Source: Flavobacterium turcicum (lineage in GTDB: Bacteria > Bacteroidota > Bacteroidia > Flavobacteriales > Flavobacteriaceae). From it: a DNA stretch of 64,000 nt. Position 1 is the first letter of the stretch. Each line of letters begins with the position of its first letter. The stretch lies in contig NZ_JAAOBY010000001.1 in assembly GCF_011365745.1 (NCBI RefSeq), forward strand, positions 186,001 through 250,000. Reading direction: 5' to 3'. The position numbers were made by a program, and so were the translations under genes. Shown here in pieces: positions 1 to 9,060 of this stretch. The notes beneath the pieces are model-generated. The model did no database searches. It saw nothing but the letters and a program-made list of their open reading frames with translations, and had not been told where the DNA came from.

Positions 1-1915
1 ATTGTTCTAAATTCTTAATTTGATTTTTGCTATTTTGTTTGAATTTATCTAATTTCGAAAGCAATTCTTCACTCTGAATTTTATCATTTAATTTCTGCAG
101 TTCATCTAATAATTTCTTATTCTTTTCACTTTCTTCTTCAGCTTTATCAAGCCTTTTTTGCAATTCTTCTTTTTTCAAATCTTTTTTATCAGATTTGAAT
201 TGAGACAAATTGTCATTAAGTTTCTTAGTAAAATCCTTAACTATCTCGTCTTGTTTGGATTGCTGTTTAATAAAATCATCAACTTTTTGTTGATCTTTAA
301 AATCGAAATTATCTTTCTCTTTGCCCGATTTTTGTAATTTATCAATAGCGTCAATCTGTTTGTCCTGTGCCTTAAGTGATTTTTGCAAACCTTGAATATT
401 GTCGTTTTGTTCCTGTAGCACTGCCTGCTCTTTTTCAGTATCTGTTACTACACGACTAGAAAACACTGCCGATCTACTACTCTTAAAATTATGAATAACA
501 TCATTATCAAAAACTTCAAAATAATAATCATAAACAACACCCTTCTGAACAGGTAGCTTAGCAGGAAAAGCAAACACAAATTGATCAATACTACCTTTCT
601 TAAATGTTATTGTTCCACGTTTAACATTAGAAATATTATCTCTATCATAATACACTACTTGCAATTTAGATATGCCATAATCATCAGCAATTTGACCCAC
701 AATGTACTTAGTATCTACCTTCAAACTATCAGGAACTACAGCAGCATTAATAGAAGGAAACTGATCCTTAACAACATTTAATCGATAATTTAATTTTTCG
801 AAGTTCTGAACGGAACTATTGGAAGTAACTATTTGATATTCTGTATCTTGATTAATACTTTTAGTAAAACTAAATGAATTATCGATTTTATTAAACTTAA
901 AAACCTGATTTCCATCATTAAAAACTACACTTTGCGTAGCTTGAGTAAGCATTACCCACCTGACACGCGTCCCTTCGGGCACAATAGCGTTACCAGTTCC
1001 TTTAACTGATTCTGAATTTCTATTAATGTATGCAGGAAAATCTAACCTCATTTCAAAATTTGCGATAGCAGGAACAGCTACAACAGAAACATGATAATCT
1101 TGTGATTCTATTCCATTCGCTTCTAAACTAAAATCAATATCGGATGCAGGTTTACTAAACTTATATTGGAATTTAGACCCTCCAACAACTTCCATGAAAT
1201 AACTTTCATCTCCTATTTTTACAACAACATTTTCAGGTACAACCTTACCGACCGTTTCCACGTTTAGAATAAAATCCTTCCCTTCTTGAATAATAAAATC
1301 TTTATTTTTAATATTAAAAGTAAAAGGCGCTGGCGGAGAGAATGAAGTATTAAATCGAACTACACGATTTAAACCTTGTGAAATAACCGCACTATTACCT
1401 GAGAAATAAATGAAACAAATACATATTACAGGAACAATTGCGACAGGATAATACTTTCTATTAGAACTAAAATTTATAGCTTTTACAAAAGGAATTGGCG
1501 CCAAATCATTTGCTTTTTGCTCGATAGAAGCCAACCACAATTCCGAATTATTACCAACTACATTATTCTCTGATAACTGTAAAAAATTAATCAACTTGTC
1601 ACTGACTTCAGGAAAATGATTACCAATAATTGAAGAAGCTTGCTGATAATTAATCCCTTTTTTAAGTTTAAAAAGTTTAAACATTGGAAAAGCGATAAAT
1701 CGAATTAACAAAAACAATTCGGTACCAACAAAAGCAATAAACAATAAAGTTCTACCTGCAGGTGGCAACCATAAAAGATACTCGATAAAAACAGTAACCA
1801 AAAAATACAACAATCCTAAACCTATAAAAAATATACTACCTCGAATCAATTCATTGGTATAATATTTTTTAATAAAAGATTCTAATTTACTGTAAATAAG
1901 CTTTTGAATTTCCAC
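1..1915 (-). CDS. DUF4175-type large membrane protein, C-terminus cut by the window edge
   Basis: An open frame runs leftward off the window; about 638 codons are visible. Two hydrophobic helices lie near residues 23-80 and a third near residue 150. A long beta-rich extracytoplasmic-looking region follows, and from about residue 490 the chain turns into a Lys/Glu/Gln-rich coiled coil. This architecture matches the DUF4175 proteins of Flavobacteriia, which are usually about 1,100 residues, so the missing part is probably a long C-terminal coiled coil. The start is inferred as GTG at 1915: there is no in-frame ATG between it and an upstream in-frame TGA. Function is unknown to me. It is divergent from gltX. 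Confidence 0.75.
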   Translation of the reverse strand, partial: MEIQKLIYSKLESFIKKYYTNELIRGSIFFIGLGLLYFLVTVFIEYLLWLPPAGRTLLFIAFVGTELFLLIRFIAFPMFKLFKLKKGINYQQASSIIGNHFPEVSDKLINFLQLSENNVVGNNSELWLASIEQKANDLAPIPFVKAINFSSNRKYYPVAIVPVICICFIYFSGNSAVISQGLNRVVRFNTSFSPPAPFTFNIKNKDFIIQEGKDFILNVETVGKVVPENVVVKIGDESYFMEVVGGSKFQYKFSKPASDIDFSLEANGIESQDYHVSVVAVPAIANFEMRLDFPAYINRNSESVKGTGNAIVPEGTRVRWVMLTQATQSVVFNDGNQVFKFNKIDNSFSFTKSINQDTEYQIVTSNSSVQNFEKLNYRLNVVKDQFPSINAAVVPDSLKVDTKYIVGQIADDYGISKLQVVYYDRDNISNVKRGTITFKKGSIDQFVFAFPAKLPVQKGVVYDYYFEVFDNDVIHNFKSSRSAVFSSRVVTDTEKEQAVLQEQNDNIQGLQKSLKAQDKQIDAIDKLQKSGKEKDNFDFKDQQKVDDFIKQQSKQDEIVKDFTKKLNDNLSQFKSDKKDLKKEELQKRLDKAEEESEKNKKLLDELQKLNDKIQSEELLSKLDKFKQNSKNQIKNLEQ

Positions 1916-2057
1916 TTGAATTAGATTTAAAATATAACCAATAAAAATAGTAATTATAACGCTAGAGTGTACAAAAAAATTCAAGAATCAATGGCACGCA
2001 ATAAAACGACACATACAACTAACAATCAAAAAACTATCACTAAAAATTTTGAAAGTG

Positions 2058-2065
2058 TATCTTTG
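2058..2065 (+). promoter_or_regulatory. -7 promoter element of gltX
   Basis: TATCTTTG matches the Bacteroidetes -7 consensus TAnnTTTG and ends 15 nt before the gltX ATG. No TTG -33 element is seen at the usual 17-23 nt spacing. Confidence 0.6.
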
Positions 2066-2080
2066 TAAAAAATTATAAAA

Positions 2081-3586
2081 ATGTCTCAACAAGTACGCGT
2101 GCGATTTGCACCAAGTCCAACAGGACCTTTACATATAGGCGGTGTACGTACCGCATTATTTAATTATTTGTTTGCTAAAAAAAACAATGGAACCTTCTTT
2201 TTACGAATAGAAGACACAGACCAAAACCGATTTGTTCCTGGTGCCGAAGCATATATTATGGAAGCATTAGAATGGTTAGGAATTGCTCCTGATGAAACAA
2301 TAGGTAAGAACGAAAAGTTTGGACCTTACCGTCAAAGCGAAAGAAAAGATCTGTACCAAAAATATGCAGATGATTTGATCAATTCAGGCAATGCATATTA
2401 TGCATTTGATACTCCAGATGCCTTGGATGCGGCTAGAAAATTAGAGGAAGAACAAGGAAAAACGTTTATATACAACCACACTAACAGAGAAAAATTAGAT
2501 ACATCTCTAGTAATTTCTACTGAAGAAACGGCTAAAAGAATTGCAGCTGGCGAACATTATGTAATTCGATTTAAAACACCTGTAAATGAGACTTTGCATT
2601 TGCATGATATTATTCGAGGTGATGTAAAATTTGATACGAACCTTTTAGACGATAAAGTTTTATTCAAAAGCGATGGCATGCCAACGTACCATCTAGCAAA
2701 TATTGTGGATGATCATTTAATGGAAACATCACATGTAATTCGTGGAGAAGAATGGTTGCCTTCAATGCCTTTACACGTTTTATTGTATAGAGCATTTGAC
2801 TGGGAAGCACCAAAATTTGCACATTTACCGCTAATCATGAAACCTGTTGGAAACGGAAAATTATCAAAACGAGATGGTGATAAAATGGGATTTCCAGTAT
2901 TTCCTTTAGATTGGAAAACAGATGAAGGAACATCTTCTGGTTACAGAGAAAAAGGATTCTTTCCTGAGGCCGTTGTAAATTTTCTAGCTTTACTTGGATG
3001 GAATGACGGAACAGAACAAGAATTATTTAGTTTGGAAGAATTGGTAAACAACTTCGACCTAAATAGAGTAAATAAGTCAGGAGCTAAATTTGATCCTGAA
3101 AAAAATAAATGGTTCAATCATCAGTATTTAATCAAACAAGAGGATGCTAAATTAGCAAAGGCCTTCTCTCCTATTTTAGTTGAAAAAGGTTTTAATGTTG
3201 AAGAATCAAAGCTTACTAAAATTGTTTCTTTAATTAAAGAGCGTGCCCATTTTGTATCAGAATTTTGGGAAATGAGTGATTTCTTTTTTGTGGCTCCAGC
3301 AAGTTATGATGAAAAAGCAAGCAAAAACTGGAAAGCTGAAACTCCTGCATTGATGCAAGAATTAATTTCTGTGGTCGAAGAAATTACTGATTTCACATCT
3401 GCAAATATCGAAACCATCGTAAAAGATTGGATGACAAAAAACGAAATTGGAATGGGAAAAATTATGCAACCATTTAGAATAAGTTTGGTTGGAGCTCTTA
3501 AGGGTCCTCACCTATTTGATATTGTGGAAGTAATTGGAAAAGAAGAAACTATTTCCAGAATCAACAAAGCTATTTCACGTTTATAA
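2081..3586 (+). CDS. gltX: glutamyl-tRNA synthetase
   Basis: Class I aminoacyl-tRNA synthetase that charges tRNA-Glu in the cytoplasm. The 501 residues are the normal bacterial GluRS length. The ATP-binding HIGH-type motif appears as PSPTGPLHIGG (residues 11-21), and the KMSKS-type loop as KLSKR (residues 260-264). The C-terminal part (about 330-501) is the helical anticodon-binding region. A separate GlnRS is encoded at 5788-7878, so this enzyme is expected to be the discriminating type; that is inference. It stands alone, with its own -7 element upstream and a terminator directly downstream. Confidence 0.96.
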   Translation: MSQQVRVRFAPSPTGPLHIGGVRTALFNYLFAKKNNGTFFLRIEDTDQNRFVPGAEAYIMEALEWLGIAPDETIGKNEKFGPYRQSERKDLYQKYADDLINSGNAYYAFDTPDALDAARKLEEEQGKTFIYNHTNREKLDTSLVISTEETAKRIAAGEHYVIRFKTPVNETLHLHDIIRGDVKFDTNLLDDKVLFKSDGMPTYHLANIVDDHLMETSHVIRGEEWLPSMPLHVLLYRAFDWEAPKFAHLPLIMKPVGNGKLSKRDGDKMGFPVFPLDWKTDEGTSSGYREKGFFPEAVVNFLALLGWNDGTEQELFSLEELVNNFDLNRVNKSGAKFDPEKNKWFNHQYLIKQEDAKLAKAFSPILVEKGFNVEESKLTKIVSLIKERAHFVSEFWEMSDFFFVAPASYDEKASKNWKAETPALMQELISVVEEITDFTSANIETIVKDWMTKNEIGMGKIMQPFRISLVGALKGPHLFDIVEVIGKEETISRINKAISRL

Positions 3587-3590
3587 AATC

Positions 3591-3627
3591 AAAAAGCTTC
3601 TACCCTACAAAGGATAGAAGCTTTTTT
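3591..3627. terminator. intrinsic terminator, probably bidirectional
   Basis: An AAGCTTCTA arm pairs with TAGAAGCTT across a 12-nt loop. T-runs lie on both strands. It sits between the convergent gltX and the gene at 3647-4276. Confidence 0.85.
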
Positions 3628-3646
3628 AATTTTTAACAAACTTGTA

Positions 3647-4276
3647 CTATAAATAAATAATAAAATTACCATTAAGTATACTAGCATTCCCTTTAATTTG
3701 CGAGGATGGACTGCTATTATTTACATTGCTAAAAGTATTAAGCAAACCATATTGATAGGAAATGTTAGCTCTAAAATGGCGTAGTCCAAAAGTAACACCT
3801 ACAACAGGATATACATTAATGTTTGAAACACTTTTTAAATCCTTGGCTAACAAAGTAGTTCCTTTTATGATATCGTTATCATCACTAGCATTCAAACCTA
3901 ACTTTCCATTCACTTGAACAGCGGGACCAAATTCGAAACTCAAATGATTTTCAACTATTTTACAACTCGCTAGTAGAGACAGCTGTGCATTCGCTAATTT
4001 ATACGAAATGGGTTCTAAATTACTATTTGTAACAGAAAAATTTTGTTCACTAAACTGCATCGCATAAACCAAATCCCAATTATTGTAAAAATTACCTCTC
4101 ATAGAAAGGCCGGCATTCCACCCTAACTCCGGAATGGTTTCAAAATCAGGTGTCAATAAATTAAAATAATTTGTTCCTACAGAAATACCTATACGATTAG
4201 CATCTTTATACCTGTATTGAGCAAAAGAAATACTGGTACAAAAAACCAGGATTCCAAAAAACCTTATTTTTTTCAT
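3647..4276 (-). CDS. outer-membrane beta-barrel protein (PorT-like fold), hypothetical
   Basis: 209 residues with a clear signal peptide (residues 1-19, ending SISFA before Q20). The mature part alternates short hydrophobic and polar strands (for example the YRYKDANRIGISVGTNYFN and FGLRHFRANISYQYGL stretches), typical of the small outer-membrane beta-barrel proteins of Bacteroidetes. No catalytic motif is seen. It ends in an aromatic/aliphatic strand (NFIIYL), as expected for a barrel protein. It is convergent with gltX and shares the terminator between them. The specific role is unknown. Confidence 0.7.
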   Translation of the reverse strand: MKKIRFFGILVFCTSISFAQYRYKDANRIGISVGTNYFNLLTPDFETIPELGWNAGLSMRGNFYNNWDLVYAMQFSEQNFSVTNSNLEPISYKLANAQLSLLASCKIVENHLSFEFGPAVQVNGKLGLNASDDNDIIKGTTLLAKDLKSVSNINVYPVVGVTFGLRHFRANISYQYGLLNTFSNVNNSSPSSQIKGNASILNGNFIIYL

Positions 4277-4354
4277 ATTAATGATATTAACAAAGACAAA
4301 CCTAAAGTTTTTTTGTAAATTGTGAGGTAATTTTTAACTAATAATAAAAACATT

Positions 4355-5341
4355 ATGGATATTGCATTAATTATCTTACTGGTCTTTGGTCTATTTATTT
4401 TACTATCCTCCTTCTTCACCGTAAAACAACAAACAGCTGTTGTTATTGAACGCTTTGGTAAATTTTTAAGTATCAGACAATCGGGTTTACATCTTAAAAT
4501 TCCGCTGATAGATCGCATCGCAGGTCGTGTTAACTTAAAAATCCAACAATTAGATGTAATCATCGAAACAAAAACCAAGGACAATGTTTTTGTAAAACTA
4601 AAAGTTTCTGTTCAATTTATGGTAATCAAAGAAACGGTTTACGATGCCTTTTACAAACTAGAATATCCACACGATCAAATCACCTCTTATGTATTTGATG
4701 TAGTTCGTGCCGAAGTGCCAAAATTAAAACTAGATGATGTTTTTGAACGAAAAGACGATATTGCAATTGCTGTAAAGCGTGAACTAAACGAAGCAATGAC
4801 TACGTATGGATACACCATCATCAATACTTTGGTAACTGATATTGATCCAGACATTCAAGTTAAAAATGCGATGAACAGAATTAATGCTGCAGACAGAGAA
4901 AAAACAGTAGCAGAATTTGAAGCAGAAGCATCTAGAATTAGAATTGTAGCAAAAGCGGAAGCAGAAGCAGAAAGTAAACGTTTACAAGGACAAGGTATTG
5001 CTAACCAAAGAAGAGAAATTGCTAAAGGTCTCGTAGAAAGTGTGGATGTATTAAACAGTGTAGGTATCAACTCCCAAGAAGCATCGGCTTTAATCGTAGT
5101 TACGCAACATTATGACACTTTACAAGCTATTGGCGCCGACACAAATTCGAATTTAATTTTGTTACCAAATTCACCACAAGCCGGAAGCGATATGCTAAAT
5201 AATATGATTGCTTCTTTTAGTGCTTCAAACCAAGTTGGCGAATTAATGAAAAAAAAATCAGCACCATCTGAAAATAGAAAGCGAACTCAAATTCAAGAAC
5301 CGCTAACAAACGAAACTGAAACACCCGAAGAAGAAAAATAA
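4355..5341 (+). CDS. SPFH/Band 7 (stomatin-like) membrane protein
   Basis: 328 residues. One N-terminal membrane anchor (about residues 3-20) is followed by an SPFH/Band 7 domain (about 20-190). Its characteristic opening reads QQTAVVIERFGKF, and GLHLKIPLIDRIAG follows. An Ala/Glu/Arg-rich coiled coil around residues 185-250 is the usual oligomerisation segment. Stomatin-like proteins of this class form membrane microdomain scaffolds and often help regulate membrane proteases. No NfeD partner gene is adjacent. The charged C-terminal tail is specific to this copy. It is monocistronic, with a terminator right after the stop codon. Confidence 0.9.
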   Translation: MDIALIILLVFGLFILLSSFFTVKQQTAVVIERFGKFLSIRQSGLHLKIPLIDRIAGRVNLKIQQLDVIIETKTKDNVFVKLKVSVQFMVIKETVYDAFYKLEYPHDQITSYVFDVVRAEVPKLKLDDVFERKDDIAIAVKRELNEAMTTYGYTIINTLVTDIDPDIQVKNAMNRINAADREKTVAEFEAEASRIRIVAKAEAEAESKRLQGQGIANQRREIAKGLVESVDVLNSVGINSQEASALIVVTQHYDTLQAIGADTNSNLILLPNSPQAGSDMLNNMIASFSASNQVGELMKKKSAPSENRKRTQIQEPLTNETETPEEEK

Positions 5342-5342
5342 T

Positions 5343-5367
5343 AAAAGAGGCCTAGTGCCTCTTTTTT
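5343..5367 (+). terminator. intrinsic terminator of the SPFH gene
   Basis: AGAGGC pairs with GCCTCT across a short loop, followed by a run of six T. It starts within a few bases of the stop codon. Confidence 0.85.
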
Positions 5368-5724
5368 ATGTGCCATCATTTTTTTGAAACTAAAATAAAA
5401 ATAAACTACTCACCTACTCTTTCATTTTAAAATAAAATTGATAACCAAAATTCTTCTTCAAAATTTTCAAAAAATTAAATTTCACGTGGAAAAATCAAAA
5501 ACAAGTCCATTTATAAAACTCATTGCGCAAATTGTAACAAAATTTCAAAATAAGCGAATCATTTTACCCTAAAAACTAAATAAATCATCTTAGATAAAAG
5601 AAAATATTAAAAACATATAAATTGATAAATAAACAAAAATAATAGCTTAAATTTAAAATATGAAAGTCAATTTTAATAGTTAAAAATAATATTTTTTAAA
5701 AATAAAATAGAAATTAATAATAAT
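5368..5724. other. AT-rich spacer with no recognised gene
   Basis: Roughly 360 nt of very AT-rich DNA between two terminators, one for each of the convergent flanking genes. No open frame, tRNA or convincing promoter was found. A single CACGTG palindrome occurs near 5483, too isolated to interpret. Confidence 0.6.
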
Positions 5725-5752
5725 AAAAAAACTCCCGATTAAAGGAGTTTTA
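5725..5752 (-). terminator. intrinsic terminator of glnS
   Basis: Read on the minus strand, AAAACTCC pairs with GGAGTTTT around a short loop and is followed by a T-run. It lies about 35 nt beyond the glnS stop codon. Confidence 0.8.
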
Positions 5753-5787
5753 GTATTAGTAATATCTATAATTAAAAAAGTGATTTT

Positions 5788-7878
5788 CTAATTTAATAAA
5801 GCAAGCACTTTTTCATTTTTTTCTACATTTTTCAATTCTGCTAGAACAGTTTCAAATAAAACTAGATTTTGAGAATCATTTTTTAAATTCAAAATTGCAA
5901 TACCTCGCACCGAAGCTAATTGACTTTTTAATGACATAGTATAAAATTTATGAACCATATCTGCATCAAACGAATTAATTTCAACTTTATCAGAATATTG
6001 AACAATCAAATTAGCAAACAACAAAGCATTGTTATCATTTTTGATATTTTTGATAACCGTTTGCACTAACAAACTGTAGTTATCAACACTCTTAATGTTT
6101 TCAATAATTCGTGTTAAAAGAGCAGCTGCGGCAGTTTCATCTTTTTCCTTAACGTACTTATTCAGATCTTTTTGAGTGTTCATCAAAAGATTTTCTTCTT
6201 TTTTGCCCTTTTCTTCCCAAGCATCTTTTAATCCAACCGTTTTGTTGAAAATAATGGTCTCAACAGAAGAGTCTTTATCAACATTAAAATATCCTAAACG
6301 CTGAAATTGAAATTTATCACCAGCTTTTACAGTAGCCAAAATAGGCTCTACATAACCTTTTACAACCTGAAGTGAATTCGGATTCATAAAATCTAAGAAG
6401 TTTTTATCTTTATGACTGTCAGGTGCTTGGTCTAAAAACAATCTGTCATACAAACGAACTTCAGTTTCCAAAGCATGAGCGACTGAAACCCAATGCAAGG
6501 TACCCGCAACTTTACGTTGGCTGGCTTCACTTCCACTTCCACTCTTACTATCTGCATCATAGGTAGCATGAATTTCAATAATTTCTCCAGAATCATCTTT
6601 TACAACAGATTCACCTTTGATAATATAGGCATTTTTTAAACGTACTTCACGACCAATACTTAATCTAAAAAATTTAGCAGGAGCATTTTCTAAAAAATCT
6701 TCTCTTTCAATAAACAATGTTTTTGAAAAAGGTACTTTTCTGAATCCAGCGCTTTCATCTTCTTGATTGTTCTCAGCATCTAACCACTCTTCTTGACCTT
6801 CTGGATAATTGGTAATAACCAACTTTATTGGGTCTAAAACAGCCATTACACGTGGTGCAGTTTTGTTTAAATCTTCGCGTAAGCAAAATTCTAACAACGA
6901 ATAATCGATGATATTTTCACGTTTTGCAACTCCGATAATTTCGCAAAATTTACGAATAGAATTAGCGGTATAACCACGTCTGCGTAAACCAGAAATTGTT
7001 GGCATTCTAGGATCATCCCAACCGTTTACAATATTTTCTTGAACCAATTGGAGTAATTTACGCTTACTCATTACGGTATAATTCAAGTTCAAACGAGCAA
7101 ATTCGTATTGATTTGGACGCACTTTCGTGTCGTCATAAATTTGATCCAAAAACCAATTGTACAACTCACGATGCATTACAAATTCTAGGGTACAAATGGA
7201 ATGTGAAATTTGTTCGATAAAATCGCTTTCGCCGTGTGCATAATCATACATTGGATAGATTTTCCAATCGTTTCCTGTTCTATGATGATGACGATGTAGG
7301 ACTCTATACATCAAAGGATCACGCATCAACATATTGGTAGAAGCCATATCAATTTTGGCACGTAAAACATGACTTCCTTCTGGGAAATCTCCATTTTTCA
7401 TACCTTCAAATAAAGTTAAATTTTCTTCAACTGAACGGTTTCTATATGGTCCATCAACACCTGGTTGCGTTGGAGTTCCTTTTTGAGCAGCCATTTCTTC
7501 AGAAGACTGACTATCTACATACGCCTTTCCGTTTTTAATCATCGTTACAGCCCAATCATACAATTGTTGAAAGTAATCAGATGCGTAACGTTCTTCAGCC
7601 CATTCAAAACCCAACCATTGCAAATCTTCTTTAATCGCATCTACATATTCTTGCTCTTCTTTGGCAGGATTGGTATCGTCAAAACGCAAATTTACAGGTG
7701 CATTGTACTTTAAACCCAAACCAAAATTCAAGCAAATAGACTTAGCGTGACCAATGTGTAAATAACCATTTGGTTCTGGTGGAAAACGAAAACGCAAATA
7801 CTCTTTCGGGAAACCGTTTGCTATGCTGTCTTCTATGATTTGTTCTATAAAATGGAGTGATTTTTCTTCAGTTGACAT
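5788..7878 (-). CDS. glnS: glutaminyl-tRNA synthetase with C-terminal YqeY-like domain
   Basis: 696 residues, clearly longer than the 550-residue E. coli enzyme. The class I signature is PPEPNGYLHIGH (residues 33-44) and the KMSKS-type loop is MSKRK (from residue 270). The synthetase core with its beta-barrel anticodon-binding region runs to about residue 560. The rest is a helical Lys/Asn-rich region matching the YqeY/GatB-tail domain fused to GlnRS in many Bacteroidetes. YqeY-like domains bind tRNA, so the fusion probably improves tRNA-Gln recognition; that is inference. Start: ATG at 7878, just behind a TATCTTTG promoter element. It is divergent from folB. Confidence 0.95.
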   Translation of the reverse strand: MSTEEKSLHFIEQIIEDSIANGFPKEYLRFRFPPEPNGYLHIGHAKSICLNFGLGLKYNAPVNLRFDDTNPAKEEQEYVDAIKEDLQWLGFEWAEERYASDYFQQLYDWAVTMIKNGKAYVDSQSSEEMAAQKGTPTQPGVDGPYRNRSVEENLTLFEGMKNGDFPEGSHVLRAKIDMASTNMLMRDPLMYRVLHRHHHRTGNDWKIYPMYDYAHGESDFIEQISHSICTLEFVMHRELYNWFLDQIYDDTKVRPNQYEFARLNLNYTVMSKRKLLQLVQENIVNGWDDPRMPTISGLRRRGYTANSIRKFCEIIGVAKRENIIDYSLLEFCLREDLNKTAPRVMAVLDPIKLVITNYPEGQEEWLDAENNQEDESAGFRKVPFSKTLFIEREDFLENAPAKFFRLSIGREVRLKNAYIIKGESVVKDDSGEIIEIHATYDADSKSGSGSEASQRKVAGTLHWVSVAHALETEVRLYDRLFLDQAPDSHKDKNFLDFMNPNSLQVVKGYVEPILATVKAGDKFQFQRLGYFNVDKDSSVETIIFNKTVGLKDAWEEKGKKEENLLMNTQKDLNKYVKEKDETAAAALLTRIIENIKSVDNYSLLVQTVIKNIKNDNNALLFANLIVQYSDKVEINSFDADMVHKFYTMSLKSQLASVRGIAILNLKNDSQNLVLFETVLAELKNVEKNEKVLALLN

Positions 7879-7896
7879 TTTTTTGTTTTATTTTAG

Positions 7897-7904
7897 CAAA
7901 GATA
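7897..7904 (-). promoter_or_regulatory. -7 promoter element of glnS
   Basis: Minus strand TATCTTTG, a match to TAnnTTTG, 18 nt upstream of the glnS ATG. No properly spaced TTG is seen. Confidence 0.6.
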
Positions 7905-7993
7905 AAAAAGTTTAAGGTTTAATGTTTACTGTTTGTTAGAAACCTACCACAGTGTTACAATTACTTTATACCAAATACGTTTAAAAAGCACAA

Positions 7994-8353
7994 ATGGGAA
8001 TTATAACATTAAAAAACATCCGCACTTATTCGTACCACGGATGTTTGATTGAAGAATCAAAAATAGGTTCAGATTACTTGGTAAACCTTGATATTACAAC
8101 TGATTTAGCCACATCTCGCTTAACTGATAAACTAGCAGATACAGTAGATTATGTATTGTTAAATCACATAGTAGTGACTGAAATGGCAATTCGTTCTAAC
8201 TTATTAGAGCATGTAGCTGACCGAATCATCAAACGAATTTTTAACGAAAGCCAAAGTGTTACGAGAGCACGTGTACAAGTATCAAAATTAAATCCGCCAA
8301 TTGGTGGTGATGTTGAATCAGTTACAATCGAAATTGAAGAATTCCGGTCTTAA
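7994..8353 (+). CDS. folB: dihydroneopterin aldolase
   Basis: 119 residues, the normal length of FolB, which cleaves 7,8-dihydroneopterin to 6-hydroxymethyl-dihydropterin and glycolaldehyde in folate synthesis. The YSYHGCLIEES segment carries the conserved pterin-side Glu (around residue 21). The catalytic Lys lies in VSKLNPP (K98), followed by the conserved GG and a final beta strand (SVTIEIE). It is a stand-alone gene divergent from glnS, with the tRNA-Cys gene about 100 nt downstream. Confidence 0.93.
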   Translation: MGIITLKNIRTYSYHGCLIEESKIGSDYLVNLDITTDLATSRLTDKLADTVDYVLLNHIVVTEMAIRSNLLEHVADRIIKRIFNESQSVTRARVQVSKLNPPIGGDVESVTIEIEEFRS

Positions 8354-8433
8354 AACTAAAAGTGAATTGTGAGTTCTAAAAAATATTTTTAAAAGTTTTA
8401 AAGTGAATACTTTTAAACATTAAAGTTTTTAAG

Positions 8434-8441
8434 TACTTTTG
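8434..8441 (+). promoter_or_regulatory. -7 promoter element of tRNA-Cys
   Basis: TACTTTTG fits TAnnTTTG and ends 16 nt before the first base of the tRNA. Confidence 0.55.
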
Positions 8442-8457
8442 CCATCCGTTAAACAAT

Positions 8458-8528
8458 GGCGTCGTGGCCGAGCGGCTAGGCTGGGCTCTGCAAAAGCCCC
8501 TACTCCGGTTCGAATCCGGACGATGCCT
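8458..8528 (+). tRNA. tRNA-Cys (anticodon GCA)
   Basis: A complete 71-nt cloverleaf can be drawn. The acceptor arm GGCGTCG pairs with CGATGCC (one G-U). The D arm is GCC/GGC. The anticodon stem GGGCT/AGCCC holds the loop CTGCAAA with anticodon GCA. The T arm is TCCGG/CCGGA around TTCGAAT. The discriminator base is T, as expected for tRNA-Cys. CCA is not encoded. An intrinsic terminator begins 2 nt downstream. Degenerate copies of its 3' end are repeated behind it. Confidence 0.97.
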
Positions 8529-8530
8529 CT

Positions 8531-8561
8531 AAAACCTTCAAAGCAATTTGGAGGTTTTTTT
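8531..8561 (+). terminator. intrinsic terminator of tRNA-Cys
   Basis: AACCTTCAAA pairs imperfectly with TTTGGAGGTT, followed by T-residues. This same hairpin is copied in each unit of the array downstream. Confidence 0.85.
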
Positions 8562-9030
8562 ATGGTTTATTTTTAGAAAAAATAAAGTAAAGTTATAGTT
8601 CGAATCCGTCCCCAAGCATAGGGACATGCCTCTAAAACCTTCAAAGCAATTTGAAGGTTTTTTTTATGGTTTATTTTTAGAAAAAATAAGGTAAAATAAT
8701 GGTTCGAATCCGTCCAATAGATTCGTAGGATAAACAACTAACCTTCAAGGAAACTTGAGGTTTTTTTTTATGATTTATTTTTAGAAAAAATAAGGTAAAG
8801 TTTTGGTTCGAATCCGTCCCACAGCTTCGGTAGATGCATCTAAAACCTTCAAGGACAAGAACAAAGTGAATTGGTGAAGTAAACTTGAGGTTTGTTTTGT
8901 AGTTTATTTTTAGAAAAAATAAGATAAAAAATGGTATAAATCATGACAATAAGGTACTAACCTCCAAGGACACGAACAAAGAGTGTTGGCGGGGAAAATT
9001 GAAGTTCTTATGTAGAAAAATATATGATTA
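8562..9030 (+). repeat. tandem array of degenerate tRNA-Cys 3'-end/terminator units
   Basis: The T-loop word TTCGAATCC of the tRNA (8509-8517) recurs at 8599-8607, 8703-8711 and 8807-8815, and in decayed form at 8935-8943. Spacings are 90, 104, 104 and 128 nt. Each unit also repeats the ACCTTCAA...TTGAGGTTT terminator hairpin, and four copies of TTATTTTTAGAAAAAATAA sit at about 8567, 8671, 8775 and 8904. Units 4 and 5 share an extra roughly 25-nt insert in the terminator loop. Similarity to the tRNA falls with distance. No open frame or integrase is present. No unit can fold as a full tRNA. Confidence 0.85.
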
Positions 9031-9060
9031 AAATGATTAATCAATAACATTTGAAGTGAA

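Noticed and set aside
4273-4584. 103-codon antisense open frame across the start of the SPFH gene
   Set aside because: It lies opposite a well-supported coding region and has no family-like sequence.
5368-5724. Small gene or RNA in the AT-rich gap before glnS
   Set aside because: No frame over about 50 codons with plausible composition and no stable structure apart from the flanking terminators.
8599-8830. Additional tRNA genes in the array
   Set aside because: Only the T-loop and 3' part recur; acceptor, D and anticodon arms are missing, so no unit can fold as a tRNA.
8499-9030. CRISPR-like array behind tRNA-Cys
   Set aside because: Units are about 90-128 nt and degenerate, they contain the tRNA 3' end and a terminator, there are no constant repeats with unique spacers of equal size, and no cas genes are nearby.
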